A program made the position numbers and the translations under genes. A model generated the notes under the pieces. The model was not told the origin of the DNA and searched no databases. It was given only the letters and a program-made list of their open reading frames with translations. Of a stretch of DNA of 64,000 nucleotides, positions 1 through 11,520 are shown piece after piece. Each line of letters begins with the position of its first letter. Position 1 is the first letter of the stretch. This DNA comes from Xylocopa sonorina (Eukaryota > Arthropoda > Insecta > Hymenoptera > Apidae): positions 9,700,001 through 9,764,000 of the forward strand of contig NC_135195.1 of the NCBI RefSeq assembly GCF_050948175.1, read 5' to 3'.

Positions 1-2452
1 TCGACTTTCCACCACCGTCCACGAGCGACGATGCTCGCGAAGACGTCTTCGTTCTGCGGTTCTACGACGACCCTTGCGGAACGAGCCAGCCCCGGCTTCG
101 ATCAACTCGCGGACCATGAAGGATGCGCGTTACGTTAGACCGTGGAATGTTCAAGAATCCTTGGGGAACCGAGCGAAAGCAGCATCGAACGGCGAACAGT
201 CGCCAAGCGTCTCGTTTACCGGGGCAATTCGGTTTTGCCGTTTAAACGGCAACGGGGAAAAGAGAAACTGTTTGCTTCCGAATTTCTAGGCGAGACCCTG
301 ACAACAGACCCTGACGCGAAATTTCCAGCTAGAAGCTCGTCCTACTTTCTTCGTTAACACCGTAATTCCTCGCTCAAGGATTCGATATTTCATTTATAGC
401 TCGGTCGCGATTGCCAAACGCGCGATCCTCCTCGTCCGCGCTAAACAAGGTTGGCATTATTTACGGACAGTTTATGGATCAAGGGTGGTGCGCGTTCACG
501 GTTAGATTGGCAGATCGAAGAATTGCAATTCGTAGTATGACCGGAAACGAAACAATTTTACGTGCTCGATTCTATAAGAATCCAGCGATGAGAGATGGAT
601 AAAACTGGCTGATTTCGCAACGTGGAGGAAGATGTGCGGGCAATTTTCGACTGAACTTTTTCATCGATCTCGATCGCGCTGTCGAGTACGGTATACTCCG
701 CGAGGTCGATAAGACAATCGCTCAATCAGTCGCGCGATCGTTGAACGGGGACTGGGGAATTTTCACGAGATCTTTCGCATCCAACTGGGAATCGTGCGAT
801 ATCGCGTATGCCAATGACTAGGTGCTCCGCTCGGGCGTAGCATCGTAGCGATAAAACGCCGCGGGGTGAAGTCGGTCGTAATTCTAGCTGGCAAATTGTT
901 AAGACGAGAGCTCGCCACGGCACAAGGGTAACCATTATTATCCGTAATCTGAAGAAGCATAAATTTGCCCGAGGATACACCGACGAGATGCCTCGGGCCG
1001 TATAGTAGACGAGAAGAAAGACGTAGAAATCGAGGGGAGGGATAAAAATTAGGGGGCTGGTTAGCCTGCGTGGAGAGAGCACGTCGCGCGGCGGTGTCCC
1101 ACGGAACGAGCATTGGAAATGGCACTTAGGACGGAGGCACGATGAATTCAATTCGAACGGGAATTTGTTTTATCGAGCAACGTTGAGTAATTGCATTCCG
1201 GCAGCCTTGATTCGCTTAACTACTCTAAAATTCACTTAATGTTTTCTCTACCTCGATATTCTATCCGCAAATAATATTTTGCAATCACTTTTCCGCTGCA
1301 CTAACGCTGTGTTTGATTAGCGATAAATTTATGAACAATAAAACGTTTCGTCTCAATAAAGTCTGCGATTGTGAGAAATTTTCCATTCAAAGTATCTTCC
1401 TTATCGAATTCCACCAAGTTTCTTGACCGATATTACGAACAACAAACTCGAAAGCCTTCCAAGTACACTCCGACGCGTCAGGCCACAGGATGATACGAAC
1501 CACGTCGTTGAATCACGTAATAAACCCATCGAGTGCCGTTAATTGACCACCAGCTAGACACCATAATTCATCCGTGCGATGCACGTGTATTACGACACGC
1601 GCGAGTCTCAAAAAAGGAATATCAAAGAACACCGATGATGCTCGATGCATTTTTCAACTTGTCCGACACGGTCCACAGTGAATTTCCACGGTTTACAACA
1701 AAAAGAGGACAACAATCTCCTCCACCCTCGTCAAAGAGGAATCTTGGAAATATCTCTTAACTACCTCAACTTTTAACGACAGATTCACGTCTCGAGAAGC
1801 ACACTCGAGGTTCTTCGATCTCGGCCATTGATGTAACGACCTTCCTTCAAACTTCGAAGGGCAGACCCGATGACGTACGAGTTGAACACGAACGGGAGAT
1901 AGTTTCCCGAGCGAAGAGCACACGGAAAACACGAGGAACCTCTCATGACTAAATGGAATCCAGCGCGTTTCGACTTTCCGTATTATAAGATACGCGTCTT
2001 ATCACTTTGGAAACCGTGGTTAACGCGTCTCGCTGCTCTGGACCATTTCGAGCGAACTTCTGGAACTACCCAAGTCCATCTGCCATCTGCCTGTGCGATG
2101 GGAATACTAAATATCGCCAATATGCAGGAACGAACCTCTCTCATCGTTAACCGGTATTCCAAGTCGGAAGCAATCGCGCCATTCGGCGTTTAATCGCCGC
2201 AGAAAGTCGCGTGGACGGGCGCGTTACAAAGTTTCCGTTTACCAAAGGTTCTCCCCGTGTTCCGGAAATTCGCCTAGGGCGAGGATGGGGCGGTTCGGTC
2301 GGCTAAATAACTCTGGGAAGGCAGGTGGACGCGGTATCTGTATACGCGAACCTATAAGAGTAGTGGCGGCGGGGACAGCCGCGAGGTACCAAGCGAGAGG
2401 AGAGGACAGAGAAGAGGTGGCGAGCGAAGAAGACACGCTGGTGAACAACGTA
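1..2452. other. Presumed intron, no gene recognised
   Basis: The sequence is mixed composition with many CpGs. Open frames up to 141 codons (726-1151, minus) overlap each other in several frames and match nothing I know. I see no repeat or RNA gene here. Confidence 0.5.
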
Positions 2453-2520
2453 GACGACGACGACGACGACGACGACGAAGACGACGAGGACGACGATGAC
2501 GACGAAGAGGAGGACGATGG

Positions 2521-2551
<31 letters not shown>

Positions 2552-2573
2552 GTAGTAGTAGTAGTAGTAGAAG
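2453..2573. repeat. Composite trinucleotide microsatellite: GAC, mixed GAN, GAA, then GTA tracts
   Basis: A (GAC)n run (2453-2477) passes into an interrupted GAC/GAG/GAT/GAA mosaic, then a near-perfect AGA run (2521-2549), then a GTA run (about 2549-2570). It yields long chance open frames on both strands: an Asp/Glu/Val tract on plus and Ser-, Leu- or Tyr/Phe-rich tracts on minus. I do not consider these proteins, because the flanks show no domain and the openness follows from the repeat. Confidence 0.9.
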
Positions 2574-4789
2574 GTTGCTCCTCGTGGTCGAAGAAGGTGG
2601 CTGCTGACTCGATGGCCGATAGTGGTGGTAGTTCGGATGGAGGAAGAGACGGTGGGGCGTGGGTCGCAGACAGTTGAAGGGCCGCGGCCAAGGTGAGGCG
2701 AGACGGAGAGTGGAGAAGCGTGTACGAACGAAAGAGAGAGGAGTTGAGAAGGAGACTGCATCGGAGCGAACGCGAGGCGCCTTTTGCCTTTGTCCGGGGG
2801 TCTCTATCGAAGGGACCAAACGGGAGGCCGGAGGAGAGATTCGAATTCTTCCTCTCGTTCTTGTTGTTCGGTCTTGTTCCTCTTCTTGCACGCACAGCGA
2901 GATCGCTGGGGACGAAAAGGGAGTAATAGGTTCGGCAGGGAATGTTCGAGTTGGCTCGAGATGAAATATATCGGTGATTCGATGGATTCACGGTACGTTT
3001 CGAAGCTTTCCGATCTCGCGAGAGATGTACTTGATCTTGTTCTCGCGGTGTACTCATAACAGTGATGTAGGAGGGAACACGGTGGAGAGCGACGATACCG
3101 ATGAAGATGCAACCACTGCGAACAGTAACTCGCGTACGCAATTACGTACGCTTCGAAATAACTGACTAATTAATCGTACGTAGGTATACTCGATCTCCCA
3201 CGATATTTAACAGCGGTTTCATAGGCAATTCCTGGACGGCAAAAATCCGCTAACTGGGAAAAATGAAATGTACAAGGTAATCGTAAACGTCTCGCTGTAA
3301 AATACGAGTATGTACCGTAAATAGTTTTTCGTTAGCCACCGTAGAATAAAGTGCCGAGCGGAGAGGGAGGCACGAAGCACGCGATACTAATATCGTTAAC
3401 TCGCGTACCGCCGCGTTAGAGCCGACGAGCGCGCAACGGCGTAGCTCTTTCGCGTTCGGCTCATAGCGAAGGGGTTAATAAGATAGGCAAGAACCGTAAT
3501 AGCCATCGTTCCGCGTTTACGCCCGCGACACGTACCACGCCACGGCGCATCGGCGCAAAACCGGGTTCATTATTCCGTTGATTTCTTTCTTATTCATTCG
3601 AGGTGCCATTCACGTAGCTCGATGCACGGCGAAGCACGTGGCCCGTTCTACGGCACTGCCGAGTACAATGCCGTGGCAAAGCCCTCTCCTGGGAGAGCAG
3701 TTTGGACCTCTTATATTCCCACGATACGTCATTCCCTCTCTTTTTCTCTCGAATGACGTTGCTGAAATCTGCACCAGCCACGACATCGGTTCCTCTCTCT
3801 TCAGCTCTCGAGAGGCCGCAGGATCAATAGTAGTAACACGCGCCTCTATACCAGGCAGCTGCATTATACACGCGGCTCAGAAACTAGCGGACGTAGTGCA
3901 GCACTCGCGCACAGTGGCCGGCGTTATCGACAGATTTGCAATACCGACGCCAAAGTCGCCCCCAAGCCCGATACGGCCGCCATTCCCGGTACCATTATCG
4001 AACATCGATTACGCGGACTGGATCGATCGATATCAAAATTCCGTTTGATCGCCTGCGAAACTGTCCGTGACTTCCTCCGCTCGATGCGTCCCGCTTAACG
4101 TTAGAACCACCGACGCGATCTACGCGTACCTATTCCTCTACCCGGAGAGGGTTCCAAATGACAATCGTTCGCGTGTCAAACGAACGGTCCTCCGCGAATG
4201 AGACCACCGATAACATTTCTACGGAGTACTACGCGAAAATAGTCGATGGTCTCGGAAAGTTCCGATGGGCCGTGAAACAGTCTCTCTCCCTGAAGATATC
4301 TCGACTTCCCCTGCTTCGCCTTTGCGAAAGTTACGCTCTCAAGCGAGGCTACCGCAAACGAGATCGCTGATAAAATTTTACGAACGCTGACTACCAGGCG
4401 AACGACATTTGCCCGGATGAAACACTAAAATGTTGCGGCTACCGTGCTTCTTGGAATCACGTGAGGTTGCATTTTTGAACAGGGCGGCGGGAGGAGGCGG
4501 GCAAGAGAAAAGAAAAAATGGCCCAGCGGGGACAGGAACTCTGGGGCCATCTGCTCGTCTTTTGCTTTAATTACAGCCACGAAATGCCTCGCCGGAGAGC
4601 CGCTCGTCTTTTCCTCGGCTGTTCGCCGACGACCGTGGGCGGGTATCGATGTGCCTCGACCCGAAAAGGACCGCGGAGAATCGGAGTCGTTCGTTTACCT
4701 CTCCTTTTACTGATTTAAAACGCGGCTAGTCGCGAACGTCGACGGCTGGGAACGCCCCTCTCTCGAAATTTGAACGCGCTTAACATCTT
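2574..4789. other. Presumed intron, no gene recognised
   Basis: Overlapping open frames between 2659 and 3165 and at 3578-4048 (plus, 156 codons) show no family similarity that I can name. The interval holds no obvious repeat. Confidence 0.45.
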
Positions 4790-5400
4790 CCCGCGACTAC
4801 CATCGGCTAAAACGAATCCAGGTTAGGGTTACGTATTTTCTAAACGTTCTCCAATTAGAGAAGCTCTTTCGGCGATTTCGTCGTCGATCAACTCGATCTC
4901 CATATAGCGAGATTTCCTGTTCTACGCTATTACGTGTTTTATCATCGCGCAATTAAAAGTATGGTAACCGATGTGGAAGATACGCGTGGAGAACAGTTGA
5001 GATATGATAAAACTTAAATGCTCCGATGCAATTAGCTTCCACTATAAAAACGACTTCTGGTACATAATTACGAACGTTATCGCTTTCATATTACACTCGG
5101 CAATAACTTACAAATTTATGTAAAGGATCGATAAAAATACCAATTCCACGTCGCTCTGAAAGTCTAATATTTCTCACGAGTAATAAAATAAGTATCAAAT
5201 GTAATTAAAAGCATTACAGCAAAGTAATCAACAATTGTCTTCATAATTACCGGCTGAATTCCAGCAATTTCAATCAGCTACTTAATTTCCACTAATCTGA
5301 TGTAATTGAATACCATTAGCTTAATCCCTTGGCTTTAACAGTAGATATTTCCATCCCATCAAAAACTACGTAGCCATATTATTACATCTACGCTGTTAAT
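4790..5400. other. AT-rich island with clustered TAAT/ATTA cores
   Basis: Composition changes from CpG-rich flanks to AT-rich sequence with no open frame. Between about 5180 and 5340 there are around ten TAAT or ATTA cores, including TAATTA at about 5200 and 5245, and a TAATCC at 5319. Such clusters are common in developmental enhancers bound by homeodomain proteins, but AT-richness alone also produces them. Confidence 0.35.
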
Positions 5401-6764
5401 TAAACAGCACCGCTTTGAAACTATCCAATAACTCATTTCTCCGTCAACCATGAAACACAGCCCAGAATTTCCCACCATCCTCCGGAGTATCCTTGAACCG
5501 GCCGAAAACCGGGAAAAACGAAGGATCCGCTCGAAAGAGAGGAAAGTCTGGATTTTCACGGTGCGCCCATTGGCAGTCGAGCAAATGTGAAACAATGTAC
5601 GGGCAAAAGGGAATCGGTCGGCGGATCGCGGTAAGTTTATTTAGGACCGGCTAGGCCCTTAAGTAGCGGTACCCTCTGGCGTCTCTGGACGTTCGTGCGT
5701 CCGTACGTCCGCTCGTGGGGCACGAGCCGCGCGGATATCACGAGTTTCTCAGGCAGGTCAGTGAAACTGCGCCGTCAAGTTGAAGGCCAACACCCCCACA
5801 ATGCAACGGCCTGGTACCACCGCTCGGCCCCACTGCCGTCCGATCCTCAACCACCTTATCCTCTCCGCCGCTTCCAAGCCTCTTTCCGTCCGTTCCACGA
5901 CGCGCCGCCATCCCTCCTGCCTGCGGTGTGTACCAGAGTCGCCGGAACATCCGAGGAAACTCCACTGACGCCCAGAAAATTACCAATTCTGCCAAACTCG
6001 AGGAAGCCACTTTTTCCGCCTCTCGTTTCTGCCTCGAGATCTACCCGTCAGCGGTGGTGCAACTTTTTCCAGTACCCCGGATCATCCGTTGCAAATGACG
6101 TTGAAAAATTTATATGGATCGTTGATGAACTGTGATTTCAAAAGATGGTACTAATAGAGAGAGATTATTCCGACCAATTTCGATTATTTGTACTAATTAT
6201 TTGCGGCGAAGAAGGTTCAAGCTGGTAGAACAATCGGTACACCGCTACCAAAATAGATCGGGAACATGGCTGCACGTATGCAAGTTCAATCGAACCAGAA
6301 CAATTTCTAGCTCGTGGAACAAGTAGCCTCATCGCGATCAACGTGCTGCGCGTTCGACGCACGGTCATGGTGATATCCACCAGGTTCCAGGAAAACCAGT
6401 CGACGATTGGCCGGACGTAGCTCCAATCATAGAGGCCCTTTACAATCGTGGAGAACACGGGCCTCGAGCTAGCCGCGAACGGACGCGATGGTCACTCTTA
6501 CGTCGACCACCGAGTGGTACGGTTCTCCAACGCGCAGGTGTGTCCTCTTTATCCCACTGTACGCCTTCCCTTTTCCGTCTCTCTCCTTACGCGTTTCCCT
6601 TCGACCACCTCCCTACCCAGCGTGTACCTCGAAGGCCAGAAATTCCAGCCTCTTCTCGAAATAGATCGATGACACTCGTCCGAACAATCCCGCGAGAGCG
6701 CACGCATCGCGTGGCCGCGTATGCGTAGCGCGCGGGCGAGCGCGACCGCATCTATGCGCTCCGT
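5401..6764. other. Presumed intron, no gene recognised
   Basis: The sequence is CpG-rich with short overlapping frames (for example 5695-6135, plus, proline- and serine-rich). I see no recognisable domain, RNA gene or repeat. Confidence 0.45.
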
Positions 6765-6870
6765 GCGTAAGCGTACGCGATCTATAGACGCATACGTACG
6801 CGTACATGTAGATGTATACACGTATAGGCAGACGCGCATACACGTGCGTGTACGTATACGTACGCGCCTC
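6765..6870. repeat. Alternating purine-pyrimidine, CGTA/TACG-rich tract
   Basis: Irregular repetition of CGTA, TACG, ACGCGT and GTATAC steps gives near-continuous purine-pyrimidine alternation with many overlapping palindromes. It resembles a decayed tetranucleotide repeat and has the base pattern that favours Z-DNA. Similar shorter stretches occur at about 38640-38705, 44565-44575 and 48342-48362. Confidence 0.6.
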
Positions 6871-6967
6871 GCTCGCGCGACTCTCTCGGGGCCGATGTCT
6901 CTGAAATAACCGAGCGAGGCACACTCGCCGGACAGGGGAATAAGGTGCAATGCACGCACCCGTTCGC

Positions 6968-7370
6968 CACGCTCCCTCTCTTTCTCTCCCTCTACGCCGG
7001 CGATCTCTTTCTCCCACACCGACTCTCTTTCTGCCGCGTATCCCTCTTCCTTCGACTACTACTAAGCGCGCCGTCTTTTTTCCCTTTCTCTCACGCTCGC
7101 GCGGTGCAACTGCAGTTGCATCCGACAGTGTCTCGAATGGCAGTGGGGGTCACACTATATTAAGATTGAACTCCACTGACACGGCCGCCCAACTGCGTTC
7201 ATTCTCCTCCTACTCCCTTTCTTCCTCTCTCTTTCCGTCTGTCCCGCGACCAGCCTTTCTTCTCCCTTTCTTCCCCCGTCCGCACATGCTCGAGCTAACT
7301 CCTTCTTCCTCGCACCCTTCCTTTTTCACCATCTCTCTCTTTCTCTCTCTCTATCTCTCCTGCTCCGACT
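6968..7370. repeat. Pyrimidine-rich (CT/CCT/TTC) block on plus strand
   Basis: Repeated CTCTCT, CCCTTT and TTCTTCC runs dominate, interrupted around 7085-7190 by mixed sequence. The 205-codon plus frame at 6950-7567 is Ser/Leu/Phe/Pro-rich because of this bias and shows no domain, so it is not called as a gene. Confidence 0.6.
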
Positions 7371-10149
7371 CGATACGTCCGCTATCCGCAGGCCCGATAC
7401 GCGACGCCTGCCTTCTGCATCTGTGTGCGCGAGTGCGCCTGTTTCGTTCCATAGAGAACGTTCTAGGCATACGTACGCGTATGCACATACAATTGTGGAG
7501 GGTATATACCGTGCGCGGTGTCTCGAGATCCTGCCGATGGAAAAATCAGATTACGAAAGACCGTTGATTTTCTCCACCGCGGGAACGCGTTACGTGTCGT
7601 CGGAAAGGGCGCGGAGGAAATGGCTAGGCCCGGTCACGCTGCAACGAACCACGCGGACGCTTACGCTCGTCGTACACTCGAGGTACTCGCGAATACGCGC
7701 GGATGCTCCTGCAAAGACGATACGACGGCCACGTTTCCAGTAAAAACCACTTTAAAGGGCTGACGCGTCTGCACTTTGGTCCGCCTGTCTCGACGCTGCG
7801 CGCTCCGAACCAAAGGGGAAGCGGGAATTCGGTTTCTCAACCTTGGCTACTACCACGGTGCCTCTTGCTCGTCAAAATAGGTTTCGGCTACCATTTACGC
7901 GTCTCTATTTCTGTACGTCGAAACGGAAATAGACACCGCGCCCTTACAATAGCCCGCTTAGGGTAGTCCGATGAATATCGATTTTCGTCGGCAGATCTCC
8001 TCAAAGAGCAATAATATATCGAACGCGACAACGGAAGTGACTACGAGACGCGTCTCGAATATCTTAACACCGAAAACTCCGCGTTTCGTTCTTCTAAGCG
8101 CTCGACTCGAGCGCACATAATTCGTATCGAGGCGAGCGTGTGTATATACTAATTGTACGTAAGGGGCGACAGTGTGAACCAGGCTCGTTCCTCCCACGCG
8201 TGACTCACACAATTCCATTCCGGCAAGAAGTTCAACAATTTACTTAGGGAAAAACGCGGCACTCGCGACACGCGCCTTTCTTCAGCCACCTTTCCTTTAA
8301 TTTCCTCGACTGCGAAACTTCTATTCTCGATAGCTCCGCAACGATCCTGCTAACTATTCGAGCGTTATGAACCCATACATGGTTCCATTCACTGTGCGCT
8401 ATAAATACATTACGTAATCGTCCGATACGTACCCGATACCATTGTAGTGTCCGCAAATAACAATGAAAGCAGTAGTAGCGACAAACTGGTTCTCGCACTC
8501 GAGCACCTTCCGACAAGTGGTCATTTCCTTACGGTTTTAACAAGGGAATAATTTCAAGCCCGATCCACGCACACGTTGCAACGAGGATCAAACGAAATCC
8601 CCAACGATCGAACGATTCGAAGGCCCACCGTCGCCGCTTCTTCTCCCGCGCACCCTGTGCGAAGCGCGGCGTGACCTCTTCCCCCGTGGGCTCCATTCAC
8701 GGTCAACGCCGCTCTGGCGGCCAATTATCCGTACAGACCGCGCGGGCACAGTCGAAGCTGGAACCAATATGGAAGAATGTTGCGAGATAACGAGCCACGC
8801 TTAACCCGTGCCCGATGAATCATTATCGGTTCACGGGTGAGGCCGTTCCTCCGCTGCGACTAATGCGGAGACGCAGCGCCGCAGTTCAGTTATAATTATA
8901 CGATATTGGATGTCACGATATTAATGAGCCACGGAGGGATATAATGGGACGTGCTGCCCACCGTGGAAGCCACTCCGCCCAACGGGCGGCTGCCCGGCTC
9001 GCCCGATCGTTCTCGAGAGAAACCGAAGGGTGAGTCATTCGTCGATCGACCTACCTCAAACCTCTCTCGACCTCTCTCGACCGGACGAGTGCCGGAGAGA
9101 CGCGTGCTTGCCCTTCTGTCTCCGCTCTCTATCCTTTCTCTCTTACTCTTACCGCGAGAGACAGGAGAAAACAGGTAGCCACCACCGCTGCGTGTACTCA
9201 TCGATCGACTTAGATTTTCTCGACTTTCCTGTGCTTCTTCGATCCTCCGCGACGCGTTCTCGACACTCGACGACGAGGCTTTCGTTATTCGCCACGAGCG
9301 GATGAAAAGAATCGAGACGAGGCTGGAATGGATCGTCTTCTAAATCTTTTCAGTGAAATACGAAGCTATATGGTCTATGGTCTAGGCGTGTTTATCTTGT
9401 CGAGCGGTATTTATCGATTGGAAAATGTACACGTTTCGTGTGAGCGCGAGATGATTTAGTTATCTCGCGGTCGCGAGCTCGTGGTCTTATTTTAGGTATC
9501 GCTGGGATTTTTCGAGCTATAAATTGGAGGAGACTATTTACGAGAAGCGTTTGTTAACGGCGAAAAATAGCTCGAAAAATTGTACCGCAGCTCCAGACGA
9601 AAATAATGAATAAAACTTTCCAATAAATTTCCAAAGGGAATTCCTCTCGAGTTGCTTGAAATTAAACTCTCGAAAAACGATACCGCGATACAATTAACGA
9701 ACGTTCCCGGTTCTATTATCCCCTAGATACCCGGATTAGAAGCAAACCTACACACAGTAATCGCATCGACAAATTGGCACCGTTGAAATCCGCCAATATT
9801 TTCCTTTCGGTGCGTGGAACGTTAGGTTAGGACTCGGCAAAGCCAGGATAAATCGATTACAGCCGAACGTCAACGGGACTGTCCCCTGACCTGGAAGAAG
9901 GGTAGGAAAACCGCGCGACCCCTACAGCCATGGGTATGTCCCATCAGCTGTGCCTCCAGCTGTAGGCCGCTTCGAATGCAAAAACGCACTCTGCCTAGGG
10001 GCGAGAACCGAGGTCTGACCGTGTATCGATCAAAGACCTATCTCCGTGGCTATCCCCTTCGCCATTTTGTCGCTGCAGAGAAGGGAGAAATCTCTGAGGT
10101 GAACGAATCGAATAGGCGAAACGAGACCATTCGTAGACCCCTCGAAGAA
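7371..10149. other. Presumed intron, no gene recognised
   Basis: CpG-rich sequence with only short chance frames. A GTTAGGTTAGG at about 9822 is only two units of the insect telomere repeat and is not meaningful alone. Confidence 0.45.
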
Positions 10150-11520
10150 TTTTTTCGAAGGTTTTGATCTATACAAAATTGATATATTCTGCGAAACCAT
10201 ACATCTGGTGTGAAATCATACTTTTATAATCTATAGATTACGTTTAAATATATCGCATAAACTTCATATGAATATCTTTCTTTCGCCTGTTGAAGAAATA
10301 GTTCGCAAGAAGTGCTTCATTTTCATCTGTCTAGACCAGAACCTTTCCTAAGACCCTTGCCAATTCTCTGTCTCCTTCTTTCCGCCCCTTTCCGCGAACT
10401 TTTCTCATCTCTCCTCCGCGCCTCGTACTTTAGACGATATCTCGTTCCCATCGAGCTCACAATATGTCCCTACGCCGTCAGTGCTGTCTCAAGGTTCGGA
10501 AACCTGGAAGAGCCGATGAAATTTGACGCTTCGACGCGACGTTCCCATCGCGAAGGCTCGAAAGGAGATTGCTTTTTCTATATCGAGCGTCTCGTCGGTT
10601 TTTTCTTCTTTGCTTCGTCGTTGGGACCTATTCCGAGTAATTTGTATGTGTGCGTTTGGGGTGGCGGCGAGAGCGCATGGGGTGCGTGAATCGATGGGGC
10701 GAGCAGCTCGACTCGTTGGAAACGCAAATCCTTCGAAGCTAATGCCTCGACGAATAGAAGCATATTGTGTGAAAATTGAATCGGTAATTTGAAGAAGGAT
10801 ATAGAGTTCGGGGATCGAAATTCGAGGCTCTCCTCGCAGCGGTATGTATTTTGAAGTTATTCCAGAAAAGAAATTTAAGAAACCGTAGTCAGCCTCCAGT
10901 GCGTGAGAAATTCTTTTTCAACTTCTCAAATAAAAAGATTTTACGTTTTTATATTTCCTTCTTGAGACCAGTGGTTCGATTAGAGGAGAATGCGTGATCT
11001 CACGAGGATTTTAATGGTGTACAGTCGAATGAACTTTTGTGGAAGGTAATACTGTTACTGGAATGCTCGTGAAAATATACGGCAAAGGGTAATGATTTTA
11101 AGGCATAATAGTCTCATGTTTATGCGAAGACAATTAAAATAGGAACCTTTAGAGGGAAGAAACGAGAGACAGGAACGCATAGGTAATACGTGTATTTCAC
11201 ACTAAGCAACTTATATAATACGTTGGAGCTTTTCAGATATTGGATACTTGATTGACACCGAGTCATAAAGTTACTCGAAAGGATCACTTTCTAATTATTT
11301 AAGCAGCCTGTCGGATGAGTTTTCATAATGCATGTAATCACTGCAACAACCATGGAGGAGTTTGAATAATAAAACGACGCGTTCCAAGATTGATGGATAA
11401 TAAGAATAACCTTTTACAACGCCTACCTATATGTAATACATAGATATCGTAACAGCTGTTCTAATAACTGTAATGTCCAATTCTTCACCAACAAATAAAT
11501 AACACTTTTTAATATCTTTC
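10150..11520. other. Mostly AT-rich interval without genes
   Basis: Composition is AT-rich at 10150-10310 and 10790-11520, with a more mixed segment at 10310-10790 that gives a 125-codon chance frame. No coding similarity, repeat or RNA structure was recognised. These AT-rich islands stand out against the CpG-rich surroundings. Confidence 0.4.

Noticed and set aside
2239..3141. 300-codon minus-strand frame with poly-Ser and the matching plus-strand poly-Asp/Glu frame (2285-2677)
   Set aside because: Both are the trinucleotide microsatellite read in different frames; the flanks show no protein similarity.
9820..9832. TTAGG-like telomeric repeat
   Set aside because: Only two units, which is expected by chance.
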